Of a stretch of 64,000 nucleotides of DNA, positions 34,951-44,258 are shown in pieces (position 1 is the stretch's first letter; every line of letters starts with the position of its first letter). The stretch comes from Ralstonia thomasii. GTDB lineage: Bacteria > Pseudomonadota > Gammaproteobacteria > Burkholderiales > Burkholderiaceae. The DNA lies in the NCBI RefSeq assembly GCF_958405895.1, contig NZ_CATZAR010000009.1; one strand, written 5' to 3'. The position numbers were made by a program, and so were the translations under genes. The notes under the pieces were generated by a model. It did no database searches and was not told the DNA's origin. It saw only the letters and a list, made by a program, of their open reading frames with translations.

Positions 34951-34979
34951 TTGGCGCATGCCGAGCCGGTCCCTATAAT
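34951..34979 (+). promoter_or_regulatory. Sigma-70 promoter for murJ
   Basis: TTGGCG and TATAAT with a 17-bp spacer. This lies in the 316-bp gap between rpsT and murJ, in which no gene is seen. Confidence 0.7.
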
Positions 34980-35101
34980 ACGGCCGCAATTGTGCCCTCC
35001 GGTCACGTCAGTCACCCCGGGCGCGAACCCCGCATGGCGCCGTCGGTCAGACCGCCATCGCCGTGTTTGCCTCTCAGGCGGCGCCCAACCACGCATTCAT
35101 C

Positions 35102-36655
35102 TTGAATCTCCTCAAAACACTCGCCACGATCAGCGGCCTGACGATGCTCTCGCGCATCACGGGGCTCATTCGCGAGACGCTGATCGCCCGCGCTTTCGGC
35201 GCCTCGGTTTACACCGACGCCTTCAACGTCGCCTTCCGTATCCCCAACCTGCTGCGCCGGTTGTCCGCCGAGGGCGCGTTCTCGCAAGCGTTCGTGCCGA
35301 TCCTGGGTGAATTCAAGAACCGCCAGGGCGAAGCTGAAACACGCGCGCTGGTCGACTCCGTGGCTACGGTGATGACGTGGTTCCTGGTGATCATCTCGGC
35401 GTTGGGCGTGATTGGCGCGCCGTTGATCGTCACCGCGGTCGCCACCGGCTTCAAGGAGCACGAGAGCCAGGCGTACATCTCGGCGATCTTCATGACGCGC
35501 GTGATGTTTCCGTACATCGGGCTGGTGTCGTTGGTCGCGCTGGCGTCGGGCATTCTGAATACGTGGCGGCAGTTCGCGGTGCCGGCGTTCACGCCGGTGC
35601 TGCTGAACCTGTCGTTCATCGTGGCAGCGGTGTTTGTGGCGCCGTACCTTGATACCCCTATCTACGCACAAGCCTATGCGGTGATGGTGGGCGGCGTCCT
35701 GCAGCTGGCCATCCAGATTCCATCATTGCGCCGCGTGGGCATGCTGCCGCGCGTGTCATTCAATGTGCGACAAGCGTGGCACCACCCGGGCGTGCGGCGC
35801 GTGCTCAAGCAGATGCTGCCGGCCACGCTATCGGTGTCCGTCGCGCAGATCAGCCTGATCATCAACACCAACATTGCGTCGCGCCTGCCGACGGGCAGCG
35901 TGTCGTGGCTGAACTACGCAGACCGGCTGATGGAATTCCCGACCGCGCTGCTGGGCGTGGCGCTCGGGACGATCCTGCTGCCCAGCCTGTCGAAGGCCAG
36001 CGCGGAGAACAACCGTGAAGAGTACTCATCGCTGCTCGACTGGGGCCTGCGGCTGACCGTGCTACTGGCGGTGCCGTCTGCGGTGGGCCTGTTCGTATTT
36101 GGCGCGCCGCTCACGGCCACGCTGTTCCACTACGGCAAATTCACCGGCGTGGACGTCGAGATGACACGCCAAGCGCTGACGTCTTACGGCGTGGGACTGA
36201 TCGGGCTGATCGTCATCAAGATCCTGGCGCCCGGCTTCTATGCGCGGCAGGACATTCGCACGCCGGTGAAGATTGCGCTGGTGGTGCTGGTGGCGACGCA
36301 GTTGTCCAACTATGTCTTCGTGCCGATTTTCGGGCACGCCGGGCTGGCGCTCTCGATCAGCTTTGGCGCGACCATCAATGCGGCGCTGCTGTTCTTCGGT
36401 CTGCGCCGGCGCGGTTATTACCATCCCCTGCCGGGCTGGGGGCTGTTCATCGCGCAAGTGATGTCGGCCGTATTGCTGCTGGCCGGGGCGCTGCTGTGGC
36501 TTGCCCACAATTTCGATTGGGTGGGACTGGGCGCCAAGCCGCTTGTGCGCATCGCGCTGCTCGGGGCAAGCCTGGTCCTGTGCGCGGTGGTCTATTTCGG
36601 TACACTGTGGCTCACCGGATTGAAGTTCTCCACGTTCCGAAAAAAGGCCATCTGA
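35102..36655 (+). CDS. murJ: Lipid II flippase MurJ
   Basis: About 517 residues and some 14 hydrophobic segments. It begins MNLLKTLATISGLTMLSRITG if the TTG at 35102 is the start, which fits the family; a GTG at 35063 would add 13 residues. AFGASVYTDAFNVAFRIPNLLRRLSAEGAFSQAFVP is the MurJ signature. It moves lipid II across the inner membrane. The stop overlaps the next start (TGATG). Confidence 0.94.
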   Translation: MNLLKTLATISGLTMLSRITGLIRETLIARAFGASVYTDAFNVAFRIPNLLRRLSAEGAFSQAFVPILGEFKNRQGEAETRALVDSVATVMTWFLVIISALGVIGAPLIVTAVATGFKEHESQAYISAIFMTRVMFPYIGLVSLVALASGILNTWRQFAVPAFTPVLLNLSFIVAAVFVAPYLDTPIYAQAYAVMVGGVLQLAIQIPSLRRVGMLPRVSFNVRQAWHHPGVRRVLKQMLPATLSVSVAQISLIINTNIASRLPTGSVSWLNYADRLMEFPTALLGVALGTILLPSLSKASAENNREEYSSLLDWGLRLTVLLAVPSAVGLFVFGAPLTATLFHYGKFTGVDVEMTRQALTSYGVGLIGLIVIKILAPGFYARQDIRTPVKIALVVLVATQLSNYVFVPIFGHAGLALSISFGATINAALLFFGLRRRGYYHPLPGWGLFIAQVMSAVLLLAGALLWLAHNFDWVGLGAKPLVRIALLGASLVLCAVVYFGTLWLTGLKFSTFRKKAI

Positions 36656-37500
36656 TGACCACTAAAGTCCTCGATTATTTTTCGGCCCTGGTCGCGGACG
36701 ACGACAGCATCCCCCTCACAGAAACCGCCCTGTCGATTGCGCAGGACGCGTATCCGGATCTGGACCTGCAAGCCGAGCTGGCTGCCATTGACGTGCTCGT
36801 CGCGCGGATCAAAAACCGCATCGCCGAGGGCACGCCCGCCATCCAGCGCCTGCGCCTGCTCAATCAGTTCTTCTATCGCGAGTTGGGCTTCGGCCCCAAT
36901 GCAAACGATTACTACGACCCCGAGAACTCTTATCTGAATGCGGTGCTGCAGAGCCGGCGCGGCATTCCGATCTCATTGGCCGTGCTGCTGATGGAAATCG
37001 GCCAGCAGATCGGCCTGCCGCTCAAGGGCGTGTCTTTCCCCAACCACTTCCTGGTGCGCATGAGCATTCCTGCGGGCGAGGTCGTGCTTGATCCGCTGAC
37101 GGGGCAGACACTGTCGAAGGAAGAGTTGCAGGACATGCTCGACCCGTACCTGGAAAAGGAAGGCATCGAAGACCCGAACACGGTGCCGCTCGGGGTGTTC
37201 CTGCAAGTGGCCACGCATCGCGAGATCATCGCGCGCATGCTGCGCAACCTGAAGGCGATCTACCTGCAGGAATCGCGCTGGCAACGCCTGCTGGCGGTGC
37301 AGCAGCGGCTGGTGATCCTGCTGCCCGATTCCATCGAGGAAGTGCGCGACCGGGGGTTGGCCTACGCCAATCTGGAGTGCTTCCGGCCCGCGCTGGAAGA
37401 TCTGGAAGCCTATGTGGACGCCCGGCCCGATGCAGCCGACACGGCCAAGCTCAAGGAGCGCATGCCAACACTGCGCGCCATGAGCAAGAACCTGAACTGA
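36655..37500 (+). CDS. SirB1 family protein, transglutaminase-like with TPR-like tail
   Basis: 281 residues. The transglutaminase-like core contains LNQFFYRELGFGPNANDYYDPENSYLNAVLQSRRGIPISLAVL and FPNHFLVRM; the C-terminal part (about 190-270) looks like TPR helices. The role of the family is not established. The catalytic Cys of transglutaminases is not evident. Translation is coupled to murJ. Confidence 0.87.
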   Translation: MTTKVLDYFSALVADDDSIPLTETALSIAQDAYPDLDLQAELAAIDVLVARIKNRIAEGTPAIQRLRLLNQFFYRELGFGPNANDYYDPENSYLNAVLQSRRGIPISLAVLLMEIGQQIGLPLKGVSFPNHFLVRMSIPAGEVVLDPLTGQTLSKEELQDMLDPYLEKEGIEDPNTVPLGVFLQVATHREIIARMLRNLKAIYLQESRWQRLLAVQQRLVILLPDSIEEVRDRGLAYANLECFRPALEDLEAYVDARPDAADTAKLKERMPTLRAMSKNLN

Positions 37501-37503
37501 CGC

Positions 37504-38163
37504 TTACTTCTGCGCGACGGCGCCGCGACGGCGTTTGAGCAACTTCCACAGCCCGCCGAGCATTAGCGGCACAATCGCCGCGCCCAGGCCAATCAGCACG
37601 ATCGTGTTCAGGTGATCGCGAATCACGGGCACATTGCCGAACGCCTCGCCCGACAGCACAAGGATCGCCACCCACAGCACCGCGCCGATCATGTTGAAGA
37701 GCTGGAACTTCGCGAACGTCATCTTCGACACGCCCGCCACAAACGGCGCGAACGTCCGCACCACCGGGATGAAGCGCGCCATCACGAGCGTCTTGCCGCC
37801 GTGGCGTTCGTAAAAGGTGTGGGTCCTGAGCAGCGCTTGGTGATCAAGGAAGCGGATGTGACCGTCGAATACCTTGGGGCCGATCCAGGAGCCGACGAAA
37901 TAGTTGACCGTGTTGCCCGTCGTCGCGGCAATCACCAGCAGCACGATGAGCAGCCAGGCGTCCATCTGGCCGGTGGCGCACATGGCGCCGGCAATGAACA
38001 GCAGGGTGTCGCCCGGCAGAAAAGGCAGCACCACGAGCCCGGTTTCGGCAAACACGATGGCGAACAGCAGCACGTAGACCCACGCGCCGTATTGCTGAAT
38101 CAGCAAGCCCAACGACTTGTCGACATGCAGCACGATGTCGACCAATTGCATCACGATATCCAA
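37504..38163 (-). CDS. DedA-family membrane protein
   Basis: 219 residues with about five membrane segments. ETGLVVLPFLPGDTLLFIAG and RFIPVVRTFAPFVAGVSKM are the DedA signatures, the latter with the conserved arginines. Members help with membrane lipid scrambling and envelope homeostasis. It is convergent with the SirB1-like gene and divergent from mutL. Confidence 0.93.
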   Translation of the reverse strand: MDIVMQLVDIVLHVDKSLGLLIQQYGAWVYVLLFAIVFAETGLVVLPFLPGDTLLFIAGAMCATGQMDAWLLIVLLVIAATTGNTVNYFVGSWIGPKVFDGHIRFLDHQALLRTHTFYERHGGKTLVMARFIPVVRTFAPFVAGVSKMTFAKFQLFNMIGAVLWVAILVLSGEAFGNVPVIRDHLNTIVLIGLGAAIVPLMLGGLWKLLKRRRGAVAQK

Positions 38164-38276
38164 ACCATCCCCCTGAACGAGCGGGAAATGATACCGGATG
38201 TGACTTAGATTTCCCCTAGCCGTTGGCGAGGCTTGCGTCGGTGCGCCGCACAGGGCGTGACATCTATAATGCCGCG

Positions 38277-40184
38277 ATGACTTCCGCCTCGACTTCCCGC
38301 CGCCCCATCCGCCCGCTTCCCGACCAGTTGATCAGCCAGATCGCTGCCGGCGAGGTGGTCGAACGGCCAGCGTCCGTGGTCAAGGAACTGCTGGAAAACG
38401 CACTGGATGCCGGTGCCACGCAGCTCCAGATCAAGCTGGAGGAAGGCGGCGTGCGGCGCATTGCCATCACGGACAACGGTGGCGGCATTCCGGCTGACGA
38501 ACTGCCTGTCGCGCTGATGCGGCATGCGACCAGCAAGATCGGCTCGCTGGAAGAGCTGGAATCGGTGGCCACGCTGGGGTTTCGGGGCGAGGCGCTGGCC
38601 TCGATTGCCTCGGTGGCGGAGTTGACGCTCACGTCGCGCACCGCCCATGACGCCCACGCCACGCAGATCATTGCGCAGACCGGGCGCGCGCAGCCGGCGT
38701 CCGGCGGCGTCGGCACCACCGTCGATGTGCAGCATCTGTACTTCAACACGCCGGCGCGCCGCAAATTCCTGAAGACCGAGCAGACCGAGTTGGGCCATTG
38801 CATGGAAGTGATCCGCCGCACCGCGCTGGCGCGGCCCGACGTGGCCATCTCCGTGCATCACAACGGCAAGCCGCTGGAGCATTGGAACGCCACGCAGGCG
38901 GATTCGCGCTCGGCGGCCGTGCTCGGCACCGAATTCGCCCGCGCACGCCTGCCTTTCGAGGAATCGGCCGGCGAACTGCGTCTGTTCGGCTTTGCCGGCC
39001 TGCCGACCGCCTCGCGCGGCCGGGCTGATCATCAGTTCTTCTACGTCAACGGCCGTTTCGTGCGCGATCGCCTGCTCACCCACGCCGTGCGCAGCGCCTA
39101 CGAAGACGTGCTCCACGGCGACCGCTTCCCCGCCTACGTGCTGTGCCTGGAGCTGCCGCCCGAAGCGGTGGACGTGAACGTGCATCCGTCCAAGATCGAG
39201 GTGCGCTTCCGCGACAGCCGCGCGGTGCACCAGTTCGTCTATCACGCGGTGCAACGCGCACTGTCCCGCCACGCCGGCGAACAGGGCGACAGCCTGCGCA
39301 CCGACATCGCCGAAGCGCCTGAGGGTGCTGGGGTCGCGACGGCACCCTCGCCGGCCGACAACACCACGCGCTGGATCAACCAAATGGCCGCGCGGCAGAC
39401 GTCGCTCGGCATTGCGCAACCGCGTGCAGAATATCTGTCCATGATGCGCGGCGATAGCGCGCCCATGCCGCCGACCCGCCCTGCCTGGATGGCCGATGTG
39501 CCGAGCGCCGCGACATTGTTCGATGGCGGCGCCGCAACCGCGCAATCGCCTGCCGCCGTTGCAGAGCCGGCCGCAGCTCAACAGGCTGATGAGGACGATG
39601 CCCACCCGCTCGGCTTTGCCGTCGCCCAGTTGCACGGCATCTACGTGCTGGCGCAGAACACGCGCGGCATGGTGCTCGTCGACATGCACGCCGCGCACGA
39701 GCGCATCCTGTACGAGCAACTCAAGACCGCGCTCGAAACCAAGCGCGTCGAGGTGCAACCGCTCCTCATTCCGGTCACGTTTGCCGCGAACCCGGTGGAG
39801 ATCGGCACCGCAGAGGAATTCCGCGACACGCTCACGCTGCTCGGCTTTGACATCTCCGCCGTGTCGCCGACCACGCTGGCGGTGCGATCGGTGCCGACGC
39901 TGCTGCAGAAGGCCGATGCGCAAGCGCTCGCCCGCGACGTGCTGCGCGATCTGCACGCCTACGGCGGCTCGCGCGTGCTGGCCGAACGCCAGAATGAACT
40001 GCTTGCCACGCTGGCGTGCCACTCCGCCGTGCGCGCCAACCGCCGCCTGAACCTGGACGAGATGAACGCACTGCTGCGCCAGATGGAAGCGACAGAACGC
40101 GCCGACCAATGCAACCACGGTCGCCCGACGTGGATCCAGCTCACCGTGGCTGACCTGGATCGTCTCTTCCTGCGTGGCCAGTAA
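38277..40184 (+). CDS. mutL: DNA mismatch repair protein MutL
   Basis: 635 residues. GHKL ATPase motifs ELLENALDAGA, DNGGGI and GFRGEALASI are followed by a low-complexity linker (about 375-450) and the dimerisation domain. The latter contains VDMHAAHERILYEQL, a variant of the DQHA-x2-E-x4-E endonuclease motif (Met for Gln), so this MutL may nick DNA itself. TATAAT at 38265-38270 sits 6 bp before the ATG, suggesting a leaderless mRNA. Confidence 0.95.
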   Translation: MTSASTSRRPIRPLPDQLISQIAAGEVVERPASVVKELLENALDAGATQLQIKLEEGGVRRIAITDNGGGIPADELPVALMRHATSKIGSLEELESVATLGFRGEALASIASVAELTLTSRTAHDAHATQIIAQTGRAQPASGGVGTTVDVQHLYFNTPARRKFLKTEQTELGHCMEVIRRTALARPDVAISVHHNGKPLEHWNATQADSRSAAVLGTEFARARLPFEESAGELRLFGFAGLPTASRGRADHQFFYVNGRFVRDRLLTHAVRSAYEDVLHGDRFPAYVLCLELPPEAVDVNVHPSKIEVRFRDSRAVHQFVYHAVQRALSRHAGEQGDSLRTDIAEAPEGAGVATAPSPADNTTRWINQMAARQTSLGIAQPRAEYLSMMRGDSAPMPPTRPAWMADVPSAATLFDGGAATAQSPAAVAEPAAAQQADEDDAHPLGFAVAQLHGIYVLAQNTRGMVLVDMHAAHERILYEQLKTALETKRVEVQPLLIPVTFAANPVEIGTAEEFRDTLTLLGFDISAVSPTTLAVRSVPTLLQKADAQALARDVLRDLHAYGGSRVLAERQNELLATLACHSAVRANRRLNLDEMNALLRQMEATERADQCNHGRPTWIQLTVADLDRLFLRGQ

Positions 40185-40189
40185 TTCCG

Positions 40190-41167
40190 ATGATTGCGTC
40201 TGCTGCAAGCGCCCCGCGCGCGATTTGCCTGCTCGGGCCGACGGCGTCCGGCAAGACCGCCGCCGCATTGAAGCTGGCCGAGCGCTGGCCGGTCGAGATC
40301 ATCAGCATGGATTCCGCGCTGGTGTATCGCGGCATGGACATCGGCACCGCCAAGCCCAGCGCCGAAGAACAAGCCATCGCGCCGCATCACCTGATCGACA
40401 TCATTGATCCGCTCGATGCCTACTCCGCCGCGCAGTTTGCCAATGATGCGAACGCGCTGATCGATGCCATCCGCGCACGCGGCAAGCTGCCGCTGATCGT
40501 CGGCGGCACGATGCTGTATTACAAGGCGCTCACGCAAGGGCTCTCCGATTTGCCCGGCGCCGACCCTGCCATCCGCGCGGAGATCGATGCCGAAGCGGCA
40601 CGCGATGGCTGGCCCGCGCTACACGCGAAACTCGCACTGGTCGACCCGGTGACGGCCGCGCGATTGCACACAACCGACGCGCAGCGCATCCAGCGCGCGC
40701 TGGAGCTGTATCGTCTGACCGGTCAGCCGATGTCCGCCCTGCTCGCACGCGAGGTCGGCGCGAATGCGTTCCAGCAGCACGATGCGGCTGCGCCGTATCT
40801 GACGATCGCGCTGGAACCGTCCGACCGCCTCGTGCTGCACGCGCGCATCGCACAGCGCTTCGATGCGATGCTCGCCGGCGGCCTGCTCGACGAAGTGGAG
40901 GGCTTGCGCCGCCGCGGCGATCTTTCGCCCACGCTGCCGTCCATCCGTTGCGTCGGTTACCGCCAGGCATGGGCTTACCTGGAAGGCGAAATCGACATGG
41001 CTGCCCTGCGCGAACAAGGCATCGCCGCAACCCGCCAGCTCTGCAAGCGCCAGATCACCTGGCTGCGCAGCACGCCGGAGCGGCACGTGGTCGATTGCCT
41101 CGCGCCCGATTACGTCGACCAGGTCGCGCGCCTGGTCCAAACCTCACTGGAATCGCAATCCCAATGA
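40190..41167 (+). CDS. miaA: tRNA dimethylallyltransferase
   Basis: 325 residues. P-loop CLLGPTASGKTAAALKLAER, the substrate motif IISMDSALVYRGMDIGTAKP and VGGTMLYYKALTQGL. It prenylates A37 of tRNAs reading UNN codons. It follows mutL closely, a widespread pairing. Confidence 0.96.
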   Translation: MIASAASAPRAICLLGPTASGKTAAALKLAERWPVEIISMDSALVYRGMDIGTAKPSAEEQAIAPHHLIDIIDPLDAYSAAQFANDANALIDAIRARGKLPLIVGGTMLYYKALTQGLSDLPGADPAIRAEIDAEAARDGWPALHAKLALVDPVTAARLHTTDAQRIQRALELYRLTGQPMSALLAREVGANAFQQHDAAAPYLTIALEPSDRLVLHARIAQRFDAMLAGGLLDEVEGLRRRGDLSPTLPSIRCVGYRQAWAYLEGEIDMAALREQGIAATRQLCKRQITWLRSTPERHVVDCLAPDYVDQVARLVQTSLESQSQ

Positions 41168-41694
41168 CCGCCGCCACCACTGCGACTCGCTTCACGCTGC
41201 GCCCCGCCACCCCCGATGACTGCACCTCGCTCGTTCGCCTGATCTCTGCGCTGGCCGAATACGAAAAGCTCACGCACCTGGTGCAGACCACGCCCGAAGC
41301 GCTGGCGACGATGTTGTTCGGGCCGCGCCCGTACTGTGAGGCGGTGCTGGCAGAAGTCGACGGCCGGGCCGTGGGCTTTGCGCTGTTCTTCCACAACTTC
41401 TCGACCTTCCTGTGCAAGCCGGGCCTGTATCTGGAAGACCTGTTCGTGGAGCCCGAATACCGCGGCCTGGGCATCGGCAAGGCACTCCTGATCCACCTGG
41501 CGCGCCTGGCGCAGGAGCGGGACTGCGGCCGCTTCGAATGGAGCGTGCTCGACTGGAACGCGCCGTCCATCGCCTTCTACGAAGCCATGGGCGCCGATGT
41601 GCTGCCGGAGTGGCGCATCTGCCGCGCCACCGGTGATGCACTCACCAAGCTGGCCGCCACCGCCATGCCCGCCAGCCTGGCCGCACACGCCTGA
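41164..41694 (+). CDS. GNAT-family N-acetyltransferase
   Basis: 176 residues, starting in an ATGA overlap with miaA. Acetyl-CoA site EDLFVEPEYRGLGIGKALLIHLARLA and ECG-like WSVLDWNAPSIAFYEAMGA resemble the diamine acetyltransferase (SAT) group. Substrate not determined. Confidence 0.88.
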   Translation: MTAATTATRFTLRPATPDDCTSLVRLISALAEYEKLTHLVQTTPEALATMLFGPRPYCEAVLAEVDGRAVGFALFFHNFSTFLCKPGLYLEDLFVEPEYRGLGIGKALLIHLARLAQERDCGRFEWSVLDWNAPSIAFYEAMGADVLPEWRICRATGDALTKLAATAMPASLAAHA

Positions 41695-41723
41695 ATTCGA
41701 CCGCAAGCTCCGGAGTGCCACGC
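41693..41723 (+). promoter_or_regulatory. Predicted Ada operator upstream of the alkylation-repair operon
   Basis: Contains AAT-TCGACC-GCAA, the A-box/B-box pair with the 6-bp spacing of the E. coli Ada box. A 31-bp match, identical at 26 positions, lies upstream of ada (54923-54953). A poor -35 (GTGCCA) and a -10-like TACGCT follow, as expected for an activator-dependent promoter. Confidence 0.72.
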
Positions 41724-41774
41724 GCACTCCCGTGAGCGTACGCTTGGCGTATCGAATCTCCGAAAGGAGCGCAT

Positions 41775-42515
41775 ATGCCGCTTTCCACGGCCGCCGCGCA
41801 TGTCAGCGCGGGGCACCGTCCCGATCTAGAAGGCGTCGACTGGCGCGCCGTTGAAGACGCGCTCAACGATGTCGGCAGCGCCGTATTGCCGAGCCTGCTG
41901 GACAACGATGCCTGCGACGCCCTGACCGCGCTGTACCCGCAGGACCGCCTATACCGCTCGCGCGTGGTGATGGAGCGCCATGGCTTCGGGCGCGGCGAAT
42001 ACCAGTATTTCGCGTATCCGCTGCCAGATCTGATTGCACAGCTGCGCACGTCGCTTTATCCGCCGCTGGCGACCATCGCCAATCGCTGGAACGAAGCTAT
42101 GGATATCGACGTGCGCTATCCAGCCAAACACGCCGATTTCCTGCGCCGCTGCCACGAAGCCGGCCAGTTGCGCCCGACGCCGCTGCTCCTGCGATACGGC
42201 CCCGGTGACTACAACTGCCTGCATCAGGATCTCTATGGCGAGCACGTCTTCCCGCTGCAGGTGGCCATCCTGCTGTCGGAACCCGGCGTCGATTTCACCG
42301 GCGGCGAATTCGTCATGACGGAGCAGCGCCCGCGGATGCAGTCGCGGCCCGAAGTGGTGCCGCTGTGCAAAGGCGATGCAGTGGTCTTTGCGGTGCACCA
42401 TCGGCCCGTACAAGGCACGCGCGGTACGTATCGCGTGAACATGCGCCACGGTGTGAGCCGCCTGCGCTCGGGTCAGCGGCATACTGCAGGCATCATCTTC
42501 CACGACGCTCTGTAG
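41775..42515 (+). CDS. 2OG-Fe(II) oxygenase family protein
   Basis: 246 residues of the 'oxygenase-NA' type. The iron site can be read as CLHQDLYGEHVFPLQVAILL (HxD) and a late His/Arg pair near HHRPVQGTRGTYRVNMRHG. AAAGGAG lies upstream. It heads an operon with alkB and alkA and has an Ada-like box, so a role in alkylation damage repair is inferred; the substrate is not known. Confidence 0.85.
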   Translation: MPLSTAAAHVSAGHRPDLEGVDWRAVEDALNDVGSAVLPSLLDNDACDALTALYPQDRLYRSRVVMERHGFGRGEYQYFAYPLPDLIAQLRTSLYPPLATIANRWNEAMDIDVRYPAKHADFLRRCHEAGQLRPTPLLLRYGPGDYNCLHQDLYGEHVFPLQVAILLSEPGVDFTGGEFVMTEQRPRMQSRPEVVPLCKGDAVVFAVHHRPVQGTRGTYRVNMRHGVSRLRSGQRHTAGIIFHDAL

Positions 42516-42525
42516 CCTGCTCACC

Positions 42526-43182
42526 ATGACCACCGGCGATCTGTTTGGCGACCACCCACCCGCTGACGACACACGCATTGCGCTCGGCGAAGCGGCGTTT
42601 GTGCTGCGCGGCTTTGCGCTGTCGGAAGCGCCGGCCCTGATCGCGGCGGTGGATGCCATCGCGCAGCAGGCCGCGTTTCGGCACATGGTCACGCCGGGCG
42701 GCTTTGAGATGTCAGTCGCGCTCACCAACAGCGGCGCGCTGGGCTGGACATCAGACCGCCGCGGCTACCGCTATGCCACGCACGACCCGCTCACGGAAGC
42801 CGCGTGGCCGCCGCTGCCCGATGTGTTCCTGCGTTTAGCGCACAGCGCGGCCGCCGAAGCAGGCTTCCACGGCTTCACGCCAGACGCCTGCCTCATCAAC
42901 CGCTATGTGCCGGGCGCGCGCATGTCGCTGCATCAGGACAAAGACGAGCAGGACTACGGCGCGCCGATCGTCTCAGTGTCACTCGGAATGCCGGCGGTCT
43001 TTCTGTTTGGCGGACATCGCCGCGCCGACAGACCGCAACGCATTCCCCTGTTTCACGGTGATGTCGTCGTCTGGGGTGGCCCGGATCGCCTGCGCTATCA
43101 CGGGATTGCACCGCTCAAGGACCACCCGCACGCAATGCTGGGCAGCCAGCGCATCAACCTCACGTTCCGCAAGGCCGGCTGA
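42526..43182 (+). CDS. alkB: Alpha-ketoglutarate-dependent DNA dioxygenase AlkB
   Basis: 218 residues. Iron ligands in MSLHQDKDEQD (H, D) and LRYHGIAPL (H), with the 2OG-binding arginine in RINLTFRKAG; NRYVPGARMSLHQDKDE is the AlkB signature. It oxidises N1-methyladenine and N3-methylcytosine in DNA. It lies 10 bp after the oxygenase gene. Confidence 0.95.
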   Translation: MTTGDLFGDHPPADDTRIALGEAAFVLRGFALSEAPALIAAVDAIAQQAAFRHMVTPGGFEMSVALTNSGALGWTSDRRGYRYATHDPLTEAAWPPLPDVFLRLAHSAAAEAGFHGFTPDACLINRYVPGARMSLHQDKDEQDYGAPIVSVSLGMPAVFLFGGHRRADRPQRIPLFHGDVVVWGGPDRLRYHGIAPLKDHPHAMLGSQRINLTFRKAG

Positions 43183-43197
43183 CCGGCAAATCAGCGC

Positions 43198-43848
43198 ATG
43201 ACTATCGCCGCAGATCTGTCCGAAAGCGCCTACCGGCAAGCCGCAACCTTCCTGGCCACGCTGGACGAAGACTGGGCACGCCATATTTCCGCCACCGGCC
43301 CCTGCCGCCACACCGCCAAGCCAGCGCGCGAACCTTATGAAGCACTGATCCGCGCGATCGCCTATCAGCAACTGCACGCCAAAGCCGGTGACGCCATCCT
43401 CGGACGTTTCCTTGCGCTGTATCCGGCAGCCGCTTTTCCCGCACCGCAACAGGTGCTCGCCACAGAGGAGGCGACGCTGCGCGCCTGCGGTTTCTCTGCG
43501 ATCAAACTGGCGACCATTCGCGGCATTGCACAAGCCGCGCTCGACGGCATCGTGCCTACGCGTGAGCAAGCGCTCGCCATGCCGGATGAAGCCCTCATCG
43601 AGCGGCTGGTGACACTGCGCGGGGTTGGCCGGTGGACGGTCGAAATGCTGCTGATCTACACGCTGGAGCGCTCGGACATCTTGCCCGCAGACGACTTCGG
43701 CGTGCGCGATGGCTACCGACGTTTGAAGCGGCTCGATGCCACGCCCACACGCAAGCAGATGGAGACGATTAGTCTTGCGTGGAGCCCGTATCGAACCGTC
43801 GCGGCCTGGTACTTATGGCGCGTGCCCGTCAATGTTTCAGGCTCGTGA
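43198..43848 (+). CDS. alkA: DNA-3-methyladenine glycosylase II-type
   Basis: 216 residues, a short AlkA of the HhH-GPD family. The helix-hairpin-helix LVTLRGVGRWTVEMLLIYTL is followed by the catalytic Asp in LPADDFGVRDGYRRLK. It removes 3-methyladenine and related bases. It lacks the N-terminal domain of E. coli AlkA. Third gene of the operon. Confidence 0.93.
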   Translation: MTIAADLSESAYRQAATFLATLDEDWARHISATGPCRHTAKPAREPYEALIRAIAYQQLHAKAGDAILGRFLALYPAAAFPAPQQVLATEEATLRACGFSAIKLATIRGIAQAALDGIVPTREQALAMPDEALIERLVTLRGVGRWTVEMLLIYTLERSDILPADDFGVRDGYRRLKRLDATPTRKQMETISLAWSPYRTVAAWYLWRVPVNVSGS

Positions 43849-44005
43849 ATCCGGCAAATCTTGCGCTAGATCACGCCACGACGACATATTGCTTGCGCGA
43901 TATATGTCACGCCGGGATCATGCAAAAACCTTGAATTCCCGTGCGACGTTCACTTTACTGGAAAACGTTCGCGCCATTAGCGCCGCCCTCATTGGTCGAG
44001 TCATC

Positions 44006-44170
44006 GTGGAACAGCCCCAAAACGTCGACGCGCGACGTAAATCCGAAGAGCTGCGGAGCTTTCTGTTTCTGACGGCCGTCATGGTGCCGGTTCTTTCCGT
44101 CATTATCGTGGCCGGCTATGGCTTTATCGTCTGGGCAACCCAATTGCTGAGCGGTCCGCCAACGCATTGA
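44006..44170 (+). CDS. napE: Periplasmic nitrate reductase subunit NapE
   Basis: About 54 residues from a GTG start. RRKSEELRSFLFLTAVMVPVLSVIIVAGYGFIVWATQLLSGPP is the single-span NapE signature. Its role in the Nap complex is unclear. The upstream sequence (43861-43876) contains TTGCGCTAGATCAC, a weak FNR-like dyad; no full consensus is present. Confidence 0.88.
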   Translation: MEQPQNVDARRKSEELRSFLFLTAVMVPVLSVIIVAGYGFIVWATQLLSGPPTH

Positions 44171-44258
44171 AATACGCCCCCGGGGGTCCGAGGGCGAGTC
44201 GGGTTGTATGTTCGCGCAGCACTGATTAGAAAAAGGCGTTCATCGCCAAAACAGGGTC

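Noticed and set aside
43861..43876. FNR box upstream of napE
   Set aside because: TTGCGCTAGATCAC matches only about 7 of 10 consensus positions; too weak to list as a site.
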